From assembly GCF_015689335.1 (NCBI RefSeq), contig NZ_CP065053.1, forward strand, positions 6,138,001 through 6,202,000: DNA of 64,000 nt, in the 5' to 3' direction. The notes under the pieces were generated by a model. It worked only from the letters and a program-made list of their open reading frames with translations. It was not told where the DNA came from and ran no database searches. The position numbers and the translations under genes are program-made. Positions 42,701 to 50,751 of the stretch are shown piece after piece (positions within the stretch are counted from its first letter, which is position 1; every line of letters starts with the position of its first letter). The DNA comes from Massilia antarctica (GTDB taxonomy: Bacteria > Pseudomonadota > Gammaproteobacteria > Burkholderiales > Burkholderiaceae_D).

Positions 42701-44383
42701 CATCCCGCCCACTTCGGTCAGGATCACATTGGCCCCGCCAACTGCGGCGACCGTGTTGCCGCCGACCGTGCTGGCGACCAGATTGCCCATGCCGGCCGCC
42801 AGCACGGTATTCTTGCCGCCGTTGCTCAGCAGCACATTGGTATTGCCGACCGCCGCCAGCAGGTTCGAGGCGCCATTGCTCACCAGCGCATTGGTGCTGC
42901 CGAGAGCGCCGATCTTATTGTCGCCGCCGCCGCTGTAAACCACGTTCAGCAAGCCGCCCGCCAGGATGCTGTTGCTGCCGCCGGCGCTGCCGATCACATT
43001 GCCGCCGCCGCCGGCGATGATGTTGTCCTTGCCGTCGCTGGCGACGATCACATTGATGCCGCCCAGCGCCACCAGCTTGTCGCTGCCGTTGCCGATGGTC
43101 AGGGTGTTGCTGCCGCCGTAAGCGTTGATCTTGTCGTTGCCATTGCCGGTCGTGACGATGTTGGCGCCGCCGCCCACGGTGACATTGTTGTCGCCGTTGC
43201 CGACCGAAACGGTATTCACGCCGCCCATGGCCGCCACGGTGTCATTGCCGTCGCCCGCCTTGATCACGTTCGACATGCCCGCCGCGTTGGCGCTGTTGTT
43301 GCCGCTGCCCAGTTCCAGCACGTTCGAGCCGCCTGTGGCGTTGACGCTGTCGTCGTTGTTGCCGGTGCGAACAATGTTCGATGCGCCGTCGACCTTGACC
43401 GTATCGTTGCCGTCGCCCGTATCGATGATGTTGCTGGCGCTGCTGGCGGCCACTTCATCGTTGCCGGCGCCCGTGCTGATCTCGTTCGACACGGCGCCCA
43501 CGGTCACCTTGTCGGCGCCGTTGCCGGTGCTGATCTTGTTGGCGATGCCATCGGCCTTGACGACATTGGCGCCGTCGCCGGCGTTGACCACATTCCTGCC
43601 GCCGCCGACCGTGATGCGGTCGTTGCCATTGCCGGCGTGGACCACATTGCTGCCGCCAGTCAGGTTGACCGTATTGTTGCCGTTGCCGACGTCCAGCGTA
43701 TTGCTGGCGCCGGTCATGTCGACCTTGTCGTCGCCGTCGTTGGTGTTGATGGTGTTCCTGGCGCCGGTGCCGGTGACGGTATCATTGCCGCCGCCAGTGT
43801 TGACCGAGCCCGACAAGGCGTTGTAGTTGATGGTGTTGTTGCCATTCCAGTCGGTTACCTTGACGACGCCGCCGGCCGCCACGTTGATGCGGTCGTTACC
43901 GCCACCGCCATCGATCTCGGCGCTCGCGCCGGCGCCGATCGCGATGGTATCGTCGCCTTCGCCGCCGACCAGGATATTGTCCGCTCCCACGCTGACGGAC
44001 AGATTATCGTTGCCGTTGCCGCCGTTGAGCTTGTTGTAGCCGCCGACCTGTACGATGAGCGTATCGTCGCCATCTTCGCCATTGAGCACATTGTATGCCC
44101 CGGCCGTGACGCGCAGGGTATCGTTGCCGCCGCCACCATTGAGAAAGTTGCCGCCCAACGAGCTGGACGTGAAATTGTCGTTACCGTTACCGAAATTTTT
44201 CTTGGTATAGCCCAGTTGGGCGATATCCTCGGCAATATCGCGCGCCGCATTGCCCATGTCGTCGAAACTCTTGCCGATATCGTCGATGCCGCCGCCGATA
44301 TCCTTGACCGTGTCGTTGACGACATCGTTAAACGACTTGCCGACCTTGTTGACTGTTTTTTTGACCCATTTTCCAAAACTCAT
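39749..44383 (-). CDS. Giant RTX-like solenoid protein of alternating nonapeptides
   Basis: A 1,544-residue acidic, Asn/Gly/Val-rich protein without a Sec signal. The N-terminus (MSFGKWVKKTVNKVGKSFND) is an amphipathic helical segment to about residue 60. From about 65 to 1,100 an 18-residue unit repeats: GxGNDxVxx (RTX-type, Ca-binding) then xGxxNxVxx (no Asp). By eye about fifty GxGND-like copies are present, some decayed to GNN or GKD. Around 1,150–1,370 lies a non-repeat Ala/Ser/Gly-rich helical domain with small RTX islands, then GGAGNDTLYSGMGNDDLRGD and a C-terminal segment ending LILVGTHQHAA that could be a type I secretion signal. RBS GGGAGAG lies before ATG 44383. No ABC exporter is adjacent. 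Confidence 0.9.
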   Translation of the reverse strand: MSFGKWVKKTVNKVGKSFNDVVNDTVKDIGGGIDDIGKSFDDMGNAARDIAEDIAQLGYTKKNFGNGNDNFTSSSLGGNFLNGGGGNDTLRVTAGAYNVLNGEDGDDTLIVQVGGYNKLNGGNGNDNLSVSVGADNILVGGEGDDTIAIGAGASAEIDGGGGNDRINVAAGGVVKVTDWNGNNTINYNALSGSVNTGGGNDTVTGTGARNTINTNDGDDKVDMTGASNTLDVGNGNNTVNLTGGSNVVHAGNGNDRITVGGGRNVVNAGDGANVVKADGIANKISTGNGADKVTVGAVSNEISTGAGNDEVAASSASNIIDTGDGNDTVKVDGASNIVRTGNNDDSVNATGGSNVLELGSGNNSANAAGMSNVIKAGDGNDTVAAMGGVNTVSVGNGDNNVTVGGGANIVTTGNGNDKINAYGGSNTLTIGNGSDKLVALGGINVIVASDGKDNIIAGGGGNVIGSAGGSNSILAGGLLNVVYSGGGDNKIGALGSTNALVSNGASNLLAAVGNTNVLLSNGGKNTVLAAGMGNLVASTVGGNTVAAVGGANVILTEVGGMLDAAGGGLGKALAGAIPDKTIATAINSATGKLTGAIQSGSGKDVVIAVGGTNVIYTGAQDDVVAAIGGNNVVLANGGNNISTAIGANNLVINTAGNNVVTTLGSANVVLTGVGQGITDLATMLDKSTSGSATSTISKFLGNNLAKGDGNDIVTAIGSANVVYTGTGNDVITTLGSTNVVWAGAGNDVVSTAGSNNIVWADGGVDVVTAAGNNNLVVTGNDAEVAATAVGLIDAIASGVAAIDLVGRAGLGGAASNQGGTEVVTVMGKNNVVVGGSGATVITALGSNNLLVTGAGNDVISAAGSKTGIVSGAGNDVVTALGSYNVVVAGEGNNVVTAIGKGNLISGGSGNDVLTAIAVGSVGTTKSNLNVLLGGDGNNVMTVVGKDNIAISGSGKDVLVMASYGAQEKTTESGKEGADTTTTSATKFDTQSNVAWTGGGDDTALVYGTHNVLITDSGNDTVIVVNAGSKLDSKSETRNGANEVVSSTKVSADTGFNFVHTGSGDDTLVLAGTTTIGMGGEGNDLIVSAAQNNIAIGGAGNDVIIGLSEMTVLNAVESLVENDYESAGDWIGAAMNYNFASSQIKALTSGSLSKLNLVGNVLLGGEGNDTVFATNGGTYISGGNGDDVMMGMGWGVITQLLGKDASKLNGAWTAMSGGFADVSKYVGDTMLKDLSSGWDHMGADIKAKLAAATSSAGSLGASLDGVSGKALDAVSNVSGLELSDFSVAGGLKSAVNGVSTGVNSAVAGIGKGFSYAADADVAGALADSASFLGSKVAVGSQASFNGLEWLSDKLGIGMNFGQFNGAEGLVGGFLAYLIGYKYAGDNDLHGGAGNDTLYSGMGNDDLRGDSGTDTYVISMGDGKDTIYETAGGNDIIQFAANSIFSGVKMEAAGVKANVSGKDLVINYVNDKISFAKVTIADYAKVDIKEVQLIDQYGALVSTISMNSLIAGAGDSDPYAMTSVWTPNHLDAFAELILVGTHQHAA

Positions 44384-44532
44384 TTTCTCTCCCCGGTGCA
44401 TGGATGGCATCGCTGTGTGCCGAGCCTGCATATTGAAGAGCAAATGTGGCGCAATTATGGCGAAATGTGGAGCAATTATGAAATCCGGGATGGCGGCCGG
44501 GATGGCGGCCGGCAGGGCATCCGCTACGGCGA

Positions 44533-45222
44533 TCAGGCCGGCTGGTATTCGAAGCGGTAGCCGACGCCGTACACCGAATGAATCAATTCCTGGTCTGCAA
44601 CCTGCTGGGACAGCTTCTTGCGCAGATTCTTGATCTGGCTATCGATGGCGCGGTCGAAGCGTTCGCTGCCAGCCTCGAACGCCAGTTCCAGCAATTGCGC
44701 GCGCGAAAAAATGCGGCCCGGCTGGCGTGCCATCACGCTCAACAGGCGGAATTGCTGCGCCGTCAGTTCGAGCCGCGCCCCGTTCCAGGTGGCGTACTGG
44801 CGCTCCTCGTCGATCGACAACGCGCTGGTCGGCGAGCGCGGCCCGGCCGCCGCCTTGCCGCGCCGGCGCAGGCAGACCTGGGCGCGCGCCACCAGTTCGC
44901 GCGGGCTGAACGGCTTGCACAGATAGTCGTCGGCACCCACGTCGAAGCCAAGCAGGCGGTCGATTTCCTCCACCCGCGCGGTGACCATGATCACCGGCAC
45001 GTCGGTAAAGGCGCGCAACTGGCTGCAGACGGCGGTGCCGTCCAGGCCGGGCAGCATCAGGTCGAGCAGAACCAGGTCGGGCCCGTTGGCGCGCACCCAC
45101 TCGACCACCTCGTCGCCGCGCAGCAGATGCTGGGTGCGCATGCCGGCCTGCTGCAGGTAAGCAAGCTGAATCTCGGCAATGCGCGGCTCATCCTCGACCA
45201 GCAAAACGAGGGGCAATGTCAT
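44533..45222 (-). CDS. OmpR-family response regulator, BaeR-like
   Basis: A 229-residue regulator: VEDEPRIAEIQLAYL, phospho-Asp in VLLDLMLPGLDG, Lys in CKPFSPRELVAR, and a winged helix (LTAQQFRLLSVMARQPGRIFSRAQLLEL, DSQIKNLRKKL, HSVYGVGYRFE). The start overlaps the kinase stop by 4 nt. It lies just upstream of, and codirectional with, the giant solenoid gene, which it may control. Confidence 0.93.
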   Translation of the reverse strand: MTLPLVLLVEDEPRIAEIQLAYLQQAGMRTQHLLRGDEVVEWVRANGPDLVLLDLMLPGLDGTAVCSQLRAFTDVPVIMVTARVEEIDRLLGFDVGADDYLCKPFSPRELVARAQVCLRRRGKAAAGPRSPTSALSIDEERQYATWNGARLELTAQQFRLLSVMARQPGRIFSRAQLLELAFEAGSERFDRAIDSQIKNLRKKLSQQVADQELIHSVYGVGYRFEYQPA

Positions 45223-46787
45223 GGGCAGTCTCCGTGGTGGTCACCCGGCGCGTGGGCCGGCAGCATGATGTCGATGCGCAGGCCGCCCAGCGCCGAATGG
45301 CTGGCCCGCATGCGGCCGCCGTGCCCGCCGACGATGGCCTCGCAGATCGCCAGGCCCAGCCCGGACCCGCCGCTGGCCCGGCTGCGCGATTCGTCGACCC
45401 GGTAGAAGCGTTCGAACAGGCGCGCCAGGGCGGCGTCCGGCACGCCGGGGGCGGTATCGTCGACACTGATGACGATCTGCTGGCCGTGCAGCGCCAGCGC
45501 CACCTGGACCTCGCCGCCGGCATCGCTGTAGCGCAGGCAATTTCCAAGCAAATTGGACAGCACCTGGCCGAGGCGCTGGCGGTCGCCCCGGGCCACCCAG
45601 CCGGGCGGCAAGGTATCGACCAGGCTGTAGCGCAGCGGATGGCTGGCCAGGCGCGGCGCGAAGGCGGCCGCCACCTCGCCGCACAACTCGGCCAGGTCGA
45701 CCGGCTCGCACCGCAGCGCCTGGGCGCCGGCATCGGCGCGCGCCAGCACGTGCAGGTCCGATACCAGCCTTTCCATTTCCTTCACCGTGTCGGACAGCAC
45801 CGCCAGATTGGCCGGTGTGGGCGCGATGATGCCGTCCTGCATGGCGTCGAGATGGGTCGCGAGGATGGTGATCGGCGTGCGCAACTCGTGCGAGGTGTCG
45901 GCCACCCACTGCACCCTGGCCGCCTCGCCCGATTCCAGCTTGCGCAGCAGCATTTTGTTGCGCAAGCCGCGAGCGCGCAGCAGCCAGGTGGCCGCGCCCG
46001 TCACCAGCAGCACCGCCAGCATCAGCAGGCGCAGCGCCAGGGAATACGGACGCGGCTGGTCCCAGCCGCCGTGCAGGCGCGCGCCGATCTGCCAGAATCC
46101 ATCTGGTGTGGCGACCAGCGCCGTTTCCGGCAATCCATCGAAGGTGGCGGCCGTGCCGTGGAAAGCGGCCCCGGGCGCGCCGCTCAGGCTGACGTGGCGC
46201 AGCGCGACGTCGATCCCGGGCGCCGCCAGCAGCGGCCTGGCCAGCACGATAAAGCGCTCGTAATCGATCACCGCGCTGACAAAGCCCCACAATTGCAGGC
46301 GCGTGTCCGGGTCCAGGTAGACCGGGCGGCGCGCCACCATGCCGATGGCGCCATCGCTGAGCCGCATCGGGCCGGCCAGCCGCATCGTGCCGTCGCGCGC
46401 GCTTTGTTCGCCCCCGGGCATGGCGTGCAGCTCGCGCGCTTGCTCGGGAGGAAACACGTCGCGCACCACCGCATGCGGCGACAGCGCCAGGGTGCGCACG
46501 GCGGGCGCGTCCTTGAGCAAGCTCTGGCCGAGGCGCTGGAACTGGGCCGGCGTCAGGTCCGGTTTCAGCTGGACCACGGCCGCGCCGGCCGCCAGCGGGG
46601 CCAGGTGCAGGTGCAGGCGCTGTTCCAGCAGCGCGCGCAGGGCAGCGGCCTGTTCGGCCACCCGGGCCCGTTCGCGCGTATGGAACGATTGCGTGGCGAG
46701 CCAGTCCAGCCGCAGGCAAGTCGCCCCGACCACCAGGCACACCAGGACCGTGCGCGCCAGAGGCGTGCTGTGCCAGCGTAGGGTCAT
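45219..46787 (-). CDS. CHASE-domain sensor histidine kinase, BaeS-like
   Basis: A 522-residue kinase: helix at 10–28, a CHASE-like extracytoplasmic domain (about 40–245; LKPDLTPAQFQRLGQSLLKDAP, VYLDPDTRLQLWGFVSAVIDY), second helix (LALRLLMLAVLLVTGAATWLL), H-box DTSHELRTPITIL, N-box GNCLRYSDAGG, and SGGSGLGLAICEAI. Translation is coupled to the regulator (ATGA-type overlap). CHASE domains bind small diffusible ligands, here unknown. Confidence 0.92.
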   Translation of the reverse strand: MTLRWHSTPLARTVLVCLVVGATCLRLDWLATQSFHTRERARVAEQAAALRALLEQRLHLHLAPLAAGAAVVQLKPDLTPAQFQRLGQSLLKDAPAVRTLALSPHAVVRDVFPPEQARELHAMPGGEQSARDGTMRLAGPMRLSDGAIGMVARRPVYLDPDTRLQLWGFVSAVIDYERFIVLARPLLAAPGIDVALRHVSLSGAPGAAFHGTAATFDGLPETALVATPDGFWQIGARLHGGWDQPRPYSLALRLLMLAVLLVTGAATWLLRARGLRNKMLLRKLESGEAARVQWVADTSHELRTPITILATHLDAMQDGIIAPTPANLAVLSDTVKEMERLVSDLHVLARADAGAQALRCEPVDLAELCGEVAAAFAPRLASHPLRYSLVDTLPPGWVARGDRQRLGQVLSNLLGNCLRYSDAGGEVQVALALHGQQIVISVDDTAPGVPDAALARLFERFYRVDESRSRASGGSGLGLAICEAIVGGHGGRMRASHSALGGLRIDIMLPAHAPGDHHGDCP

Positions 46788-46972
46788 GGAAAAGTGAACA
46801 ACTGCATACCTCGGGAGTGCGCGTCAATACGCCATGAGCCGCAATTCTATCCGAAACGATCAATTCCTAAAAGAAATCTCCGCTGACGGTTGCTGCGGCG
46901 TCAGGTTCCTGGATGGGGATATAATTGTAATTACCACAACAACACCGACGATACATCGTCTCCGGAGAACCC

Positions 46973-47518
46973 ATGCACGATATAGCCGCCAAACTTGAAC
47001 AGGTCAACGTAGCGCTTCACGCCGGCTTCCCCGCCGAGGTCGGGGAACCGGTCGACCACACCTTGTACAGCAGGGTGACCAATTTTTTTCGCAATGGCCC
47101 GCACCGGCAGGTGGTCGTCTTCACCAGCGACGGCGTGGACTTCCAGTACGACGAGGATGCCGAAAAAGACGACGACTATCAACTGGAAGTGGGCATCTGG
47201 GCCGCGTTCGAACAGGTGCTGGAGCAGGCCCAAGGCGTGCTCGGCGCGCCGCTGGGCGAGCGCCCGCTCTCGTGGGACACGGTGATGAGCATCAAGGAGT
47301 ATGACGACGACCATGAAGGCGAGAGCGGCGACGACACCGAATGGACGCCGGAATACGAACAGGGCGCCCTGATGGACTGCGACAGCACCCGCACCCGCTA
47401 CTGGTTCATCAACGGCCGCCATGTATTCCTGCAAGCCGGGGTGCTCACCGGCGACGACGACATTGTCGGCTTCGTGGCGATGACGGTCACGCCGGTGTGC
47501 GCGGACGTGCAGACCTGA
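46973..47518 (+). CDS. Hypothetical acidic protein
   Basis: A 181-residue soluble protein, MHDIAAKLEQVNVALHAGFP, very rich in Asp/Glu (YDEDAEKDDDYQLE, EYDDDHEGESGDDTEW). RBS GGAGAAC precedes ATG 46973. No signal peptide or membrane segment. I do not recognise a family. It lies 185 nt from the divergent CHASE kinase and 86 nt before xthA. Confidence 0.7.
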   Translation: MHDIAAKLEQVNVALHAGFPAEVGEPVDHTLYSRVTNFFRNGPHRQVVVFTSDGVDFQYDEDAEKDDDYQLEVGIWAAFEQVLEQAQGVLGAPLGERPLSWDTVMSIKEYDDDHEGESGDDTEWTPEYEQGALMDCDSTRTRYWFINGRHVFLQAGVLTGDDDIVGFVAMTVTPVCADVQT

Positions 47519-47604
47519 GGCGACTGCTTACCGGAGCAATAGTGCGGCGGCCGATGCGCATCTGCGTTCAAAATAGCATCCCAGACACTTCACGCGGAGA
47601 CCCC

Positions 47605-48393
47605 ATGCGCATCGCCACCTTCAACGTCAACGGCATCGGCAGCCGGCTTCCCGCCCTGCTGCAATGGCTGGAAGAAACCCAGCCGGACGTCGCCTGCCTC
47701 CAGGAACTCAAGGCGCCCCAGGAAAAATTTCCCGAGGCGGCGATCAACGAGGCCGGCTACCAGGCTCTCTGGATCGGCCAGAAGAGCTGGAACGGGGTGG
47801 CGATCCTGGCGCGCGGCACGGCTCCGGTCGAAGTGCGGCGCGGCTTGCCGGGCGACGATGCGGACGAGCAAAGCCGCTACCTGGAGGCGGCCATCGACGG
47901 CGTGCTGGTCGCCTGCTTGTACCTACCCAACGGCAACCCGTCGCCCGGCCCCAAGTTCGACTACAAGCTGGCCTGGTTCGAGCGCCTGATCACCCATGCC
48001 CAAGGCTTGCTGGCCAGCGGCGCGCCGGTGGTGCTGGCCGGCGACTTCAACGCCATCCCGACCGAGCTGGATGTCTATAAGCCCGAGCGCTGGGTCACCG
48101 ACGCCCTGTTCCGGCCCGAAACGCGCGAAGCCTTCCATCGCCTGATGGCGCAGGGCTGGACCGACTCTCTGCGCAGCATGCATCCGGACGAGCGCATTTT
48201 TACCTTCTGGGATTACTTCCGGGATGCGTACGGACGCGATGCCGGCCTGCGCATCGACCATCTGCTGCTCAGCCCCATGCTGGCCGGCGCGCTGACGGCG
48301 GCCAATGTCGACCGCGACGTGCGCGGACGCGAAAAACCGAGCGACCATGCGCCCACCTGGATTGAACTGGATATGAAGAAAGTCACGCGATAG
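47605..48393 (+). CDS. xthA: Exodeoxyribonuclease III
   Basis: A 262-residue AP endonuclease/3'-exonuclease of base excision repair. Catalytic positions: N8/N9 region (MRIATFNVNG), E34 (LQELK), D147/N149 (AGDFNAIP), D218 (LRIDHLL), D247–H248 (SDHAP). ATG 47605 has GGAG 7 nt upstream; the frame stays open far upstream inside the previous gene but that part is shadow. Confidence 0.95.
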   Translation: MRIATFNVNGIGSRLPALLQWLEETQPDVACLQELKAPQEKFPEAAINEAGYQALWIGQKSWNGVAILARGTAPVEVRRGLPGDDADEQSRYLEAAIDGVLVACLYLPNGNPSPGPKFDYKLAWFERLITHAQGLLASGAPVVLAGDFNAIPTELDVYKPERWVTDALFRPETREAFHRLMAQGWTDSLRSMHPDERIFTFWDYFRDAYGRDAGLRIDHLLLSPMLAGALTAANVDRDVRGREKPSDHAPTWIELDMKKVTR

Positions 48394-48582
48394 GGCCGCT
48401 CCGGCGCAAGCGCCTTGGGGCCGTCCTTGCTTCCACGTGGATGGAAGGCGACGGCCGGCTGGCCGAACGGGCGTCGGATCTGTCCGCTTCAAGAGTGAAA
48501 TAAAGTTGACCGGCGATGGCAATCCACTATGCCGGAGCGCTATGATATCGCCCGTCAATACCGACCGCTATTCGCCGCCACC

Positions 48583-49131
48583 ATGCCAACCATCCTGTCC
48601 CACCCCGCCGTTCCCCTCGCCATCGGCCTGGCGCTTGGCTCCCGCGTCATCCCGGCCCGCTTGCTGGTGGCCGGCGTGGTGGCGTCGATCGTGCCCGATC
48701 TCGACGTCATCGGGATGCGCATGGGAATCGCGTACGCGGACCAGCTGGGCCACCGCGGCGCTACCCATTCGGCCGTGTTCGCTATCGTGCTGGGGCTGCT
48801 GGCGGCGGCGTTCTCGGGCCAGCTGCGCGCATCGCGCCTGGCCGCCTTCCTGTTCGTGGCGGCCTGCGCCGTGTCGCACGGCCTGCTCGACATGTTTACC
48901 ACCGGCGGGATGGGCGTGGCGCTGGCCTGGCCGGTGTCCGATGCGCGCCTGTTCTTTCCGGTCCGCGTGATCCGGGTCAGCCCGCTGTCCTTGAAAACCT
49001 TGCTCGGCGCCAGGGGCATGGTGGTGATGTTTTCCGAGCTGCTCTGGGTATGGCTGCCGGCCGCGCTGGCCGGCCTGGCCTTGTATGTCGCCACCGGAAA
49101 GCAAGGCAGGAATGGCAAGGCACGCGCTTGA
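48583..49131 (+). CDS. YdjM-like inner-membrane metal-dependent hydrolase family protein
   Basis: A 182-residue membrane protein of the YdjM/DUF457 family. Helices at about 10–30, 62–82, 86–104, 116 on, and a C-terminal helix. The motif pairs are intact: VPDLDVIGMR, HRGATHSAVF and VSHGLLDMFTTGGMG, which hold metal-ligand Asp and His residues. In enterics YdjM is LexA-controlled; no LexA box was found here. ATG 48583 (MPTILSHPAVPLAIG) is the family start. Confidence 0.88.
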   Translation: MPTILSHPAVPLAIGLALGSRVIPARLLVAGVVASIVPDLDVIGMRMGIAYADQLGHRGATHSAVFAIVLGLLAAAFSGQLRASRLAAFLFVAACAVSHGLLDMFTTGGMGVALAWPVSDARLFFPVRVIRVSPLSLKTLLGARGMVVMFSELLWVWLPAALAGLALYVATGKQGRNGKARA

Positions 49132-49331
49132 CCAAAACACGGCGCGATCCTGTTTTACTACCCCGTCCTCCGGCTAGCCGTTTATCCGCTCAAGACGCAG
49201 GCCGTGTTGCTGGTTTAGTGTCCTGACACGCTGATGACAACTAGTAGTTTTTCCCAACAAAGTTAAATCTCTGATAATTTCTGCGGTATGCGCCGTGTAT
49301 AATCGCCCCCTGCGGTGCTATTTATTCAATA

Positions 49332-49359
49332 TTGACTATTATAGTTGTATGGATATACA
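49332..49359 (+). promoter_or_regulatory. Predicted sigma-70 promoter
   Basis: TTGACT, a 16-nt spacer and TATACA in an AT-rich stretch 40–67 nt upstream of the lipoprotein start. A TATAAT without an obvious -35 is also seen at 49298–49303. Confidence 0.55.
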
Positions 49360-49398
49360 TATATCGCACCTTAGACTTTACTGAAAAGGAATGACGTG

Positions 49399-50652
49399 AT
49401 GCGGATGCGTTTACTTGGATTGATTTCGGCGACGGCCCTGACCGCATGCGGTGGCGGCAGCGATGCCCCACCGGCCCCGGCCGCGTCGATTCCCGTTGCA
49501 CCTGCCCTGCCGGTCGCGCCGCCAGTCGTTCCGGTCGTCCCGCCGGCGCCAACCGAGCCAACGCCAGCTGTCCCGGTCACGCCGCCGCCGCTCCCCCCCG
49601 ATCCGACACCGGGCACGCCGGTGCCACCGCCGGTTCTGGAAACGCCGACGGTTCCGGTGACCCCGCCAGGGCAAGCCACGCCACCACCGGTCACTGCCAC
49701 GACGCCAGCCACCGGGCCGGCGGTGCCGCCAACGCCGACAGCCAGCGGGCCGTACACCCTCCCCGCGCACACTGTGGGCGACTTCGCCACCTACACCGAC
49801 GTAACGTTGGGCTGGAAAGTATCGATTACCCAGCGCATCACCAAGGTCAACGCCGATGGCGGCTGGGAAAACGCCGATTCGGTCAGCCAGGAAAAAGGCC
49901 CGCAAACGATCGAAGTCTTCGACAAGCACGGCGGCATGCTGTCGACCAACTCGTCCGGCTACGCCTGCGTCGTCACCTACGCGCCGGCCGCCCTGCAAGC
50001 CCCGCCCAGCGCCGCCGTCGGCGACTCGTTCGACTACGCCAGCACCATGTCCATCCCTTGCTCCACGGAAGAAATCTCGCGCGCGCTCACCAGCAAGGGC
50101 AAGGTCGTGGCCATCGAGAGCAAGACCGTTGCGGCAGGCACGTTCACCGCGCTGAAAATCGTCTCCAGCGAAACCAACTTCGACTTGCGCACCAGCGGCG
50201 CCTCGGCCAACTACTGGGTCGACAAGACTTGCTGGCGCGATACCGTCACCGGCCTGATTATCGCCTGCAACACATCGACCACCTCCAAGGGCACCGGCGG
50301 CATGAGCTATACCAGCGCTTCCGAACTGGCCAGCTTCTCGCAAGCGGCGACCAAGCGCGAATACCTCGACCCGATCCGTTTCGCCGGCCCGTGGACCGGC
50401 AGCTTCGGCGCCTATTACGGCACCTGCGACGTCAACATCACCTTCACGGGCGTGATCACGGGCGCGTGCAAGGCCACCGCCCGCGCGACGTCCGTCACGG
50501 GTAGCGTCGACAAGGCAGGCGTGGTAAAACTGAACATGAGCGTGACCGGCGGCGCCACCGACACCAATGTCGGCCAGGCTGCCCTGTTCGACATGAGCGG
50601 CACCCTGGCCGGTGCCGCCGCGCCGGGCAGCTGGACCCTCAAGCACAAGTAA
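49399..50652 (+). CDS. Lipoprotein with long proline-rich linker
   Basis: A 417-residue protein: lipobox LISATALTACGGG (Cys about residue 17), then about 95 residues made nearly only of Pro, Val, Thr and Ala (PAPTEPTPAVPVTPPPLPPD), then a folded domain of about 300 residues with four or more cysteines (YACVVTY, SIPCSTEE, DKTCWRD, IIACNTS, YGTCDVN). ATG 49399 follows AAAGGA; GTG 49396 is the alternative. The linker looks built to span cell wall or envelope. The domain family is not recognised. Confidence 0.8.
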   Translation: MRMRLLGLISATALTACGGGSDAPPAPAASIPVAPALPVAPPVVPVVPPAPTEPTPAVPVTPPPLPPDPTPGTPVPPPVLETPTVPVTPPGQATPPPVTATTPATGPAVPPTPTASGPYTLPAHTVGDFATYTDVTLGWKVSITQRITKVNADGGWENADSVSQEKGPQTIEVFDKHGGMLSTNSSGYACVVTYAPAALQAPPSAAVGDSFDYASTMSIPCSTEEISRALTSKGKVVAIESKTVAAGTFTALKIVSSETNFDLRTSGASANYWVDKTCWRDTVTGLIIACNTSTTSKGTGGMSYTSASELASFSQAATKREYLDPIRFAGPWTGSFGAYYGTCDVNITFTGVITGACKATARATSVTGSVDKAGVVKLNMSVTGGATDTNVGQAALFDMSGTLAGAAAPGSWTLKHK

Positions 50653-50751
50653 GCAGCAAGGCCCGCGTCGCGCCATCATGGGGCGACGCGGCTGCCGTAC
50701 CGGGTGGGCGCGGCCCGCTCTTGACCACGAAGCGATCACATCCCCTCATTC

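Noticed and set aside
39749..44383. CRISPR or satellite-like DNA repeat
   Set aside because: The periodicity is 54 nt with codon-level variation and protein-level conservation, so it is a repeat-coding gene, not an array with spacers.
44384..44532. GGGATGGCGGCC short repeat upstream of the solenoid gene
   Set aside because: Two imperfect copies only (about 44488–44512); too short to call an element.
41114..44560. 1,148-residue plus-strand frame opposite the solenoid gene
   Set aside because: It mirrors the repeat gene; its own repetitiveness is inherited from the antisense repeat.
48555..49140. Antisense frames over the YdjM-like gene
   Set aside because: The plus-strand frame has the intact metal motifs; the others are shadows.
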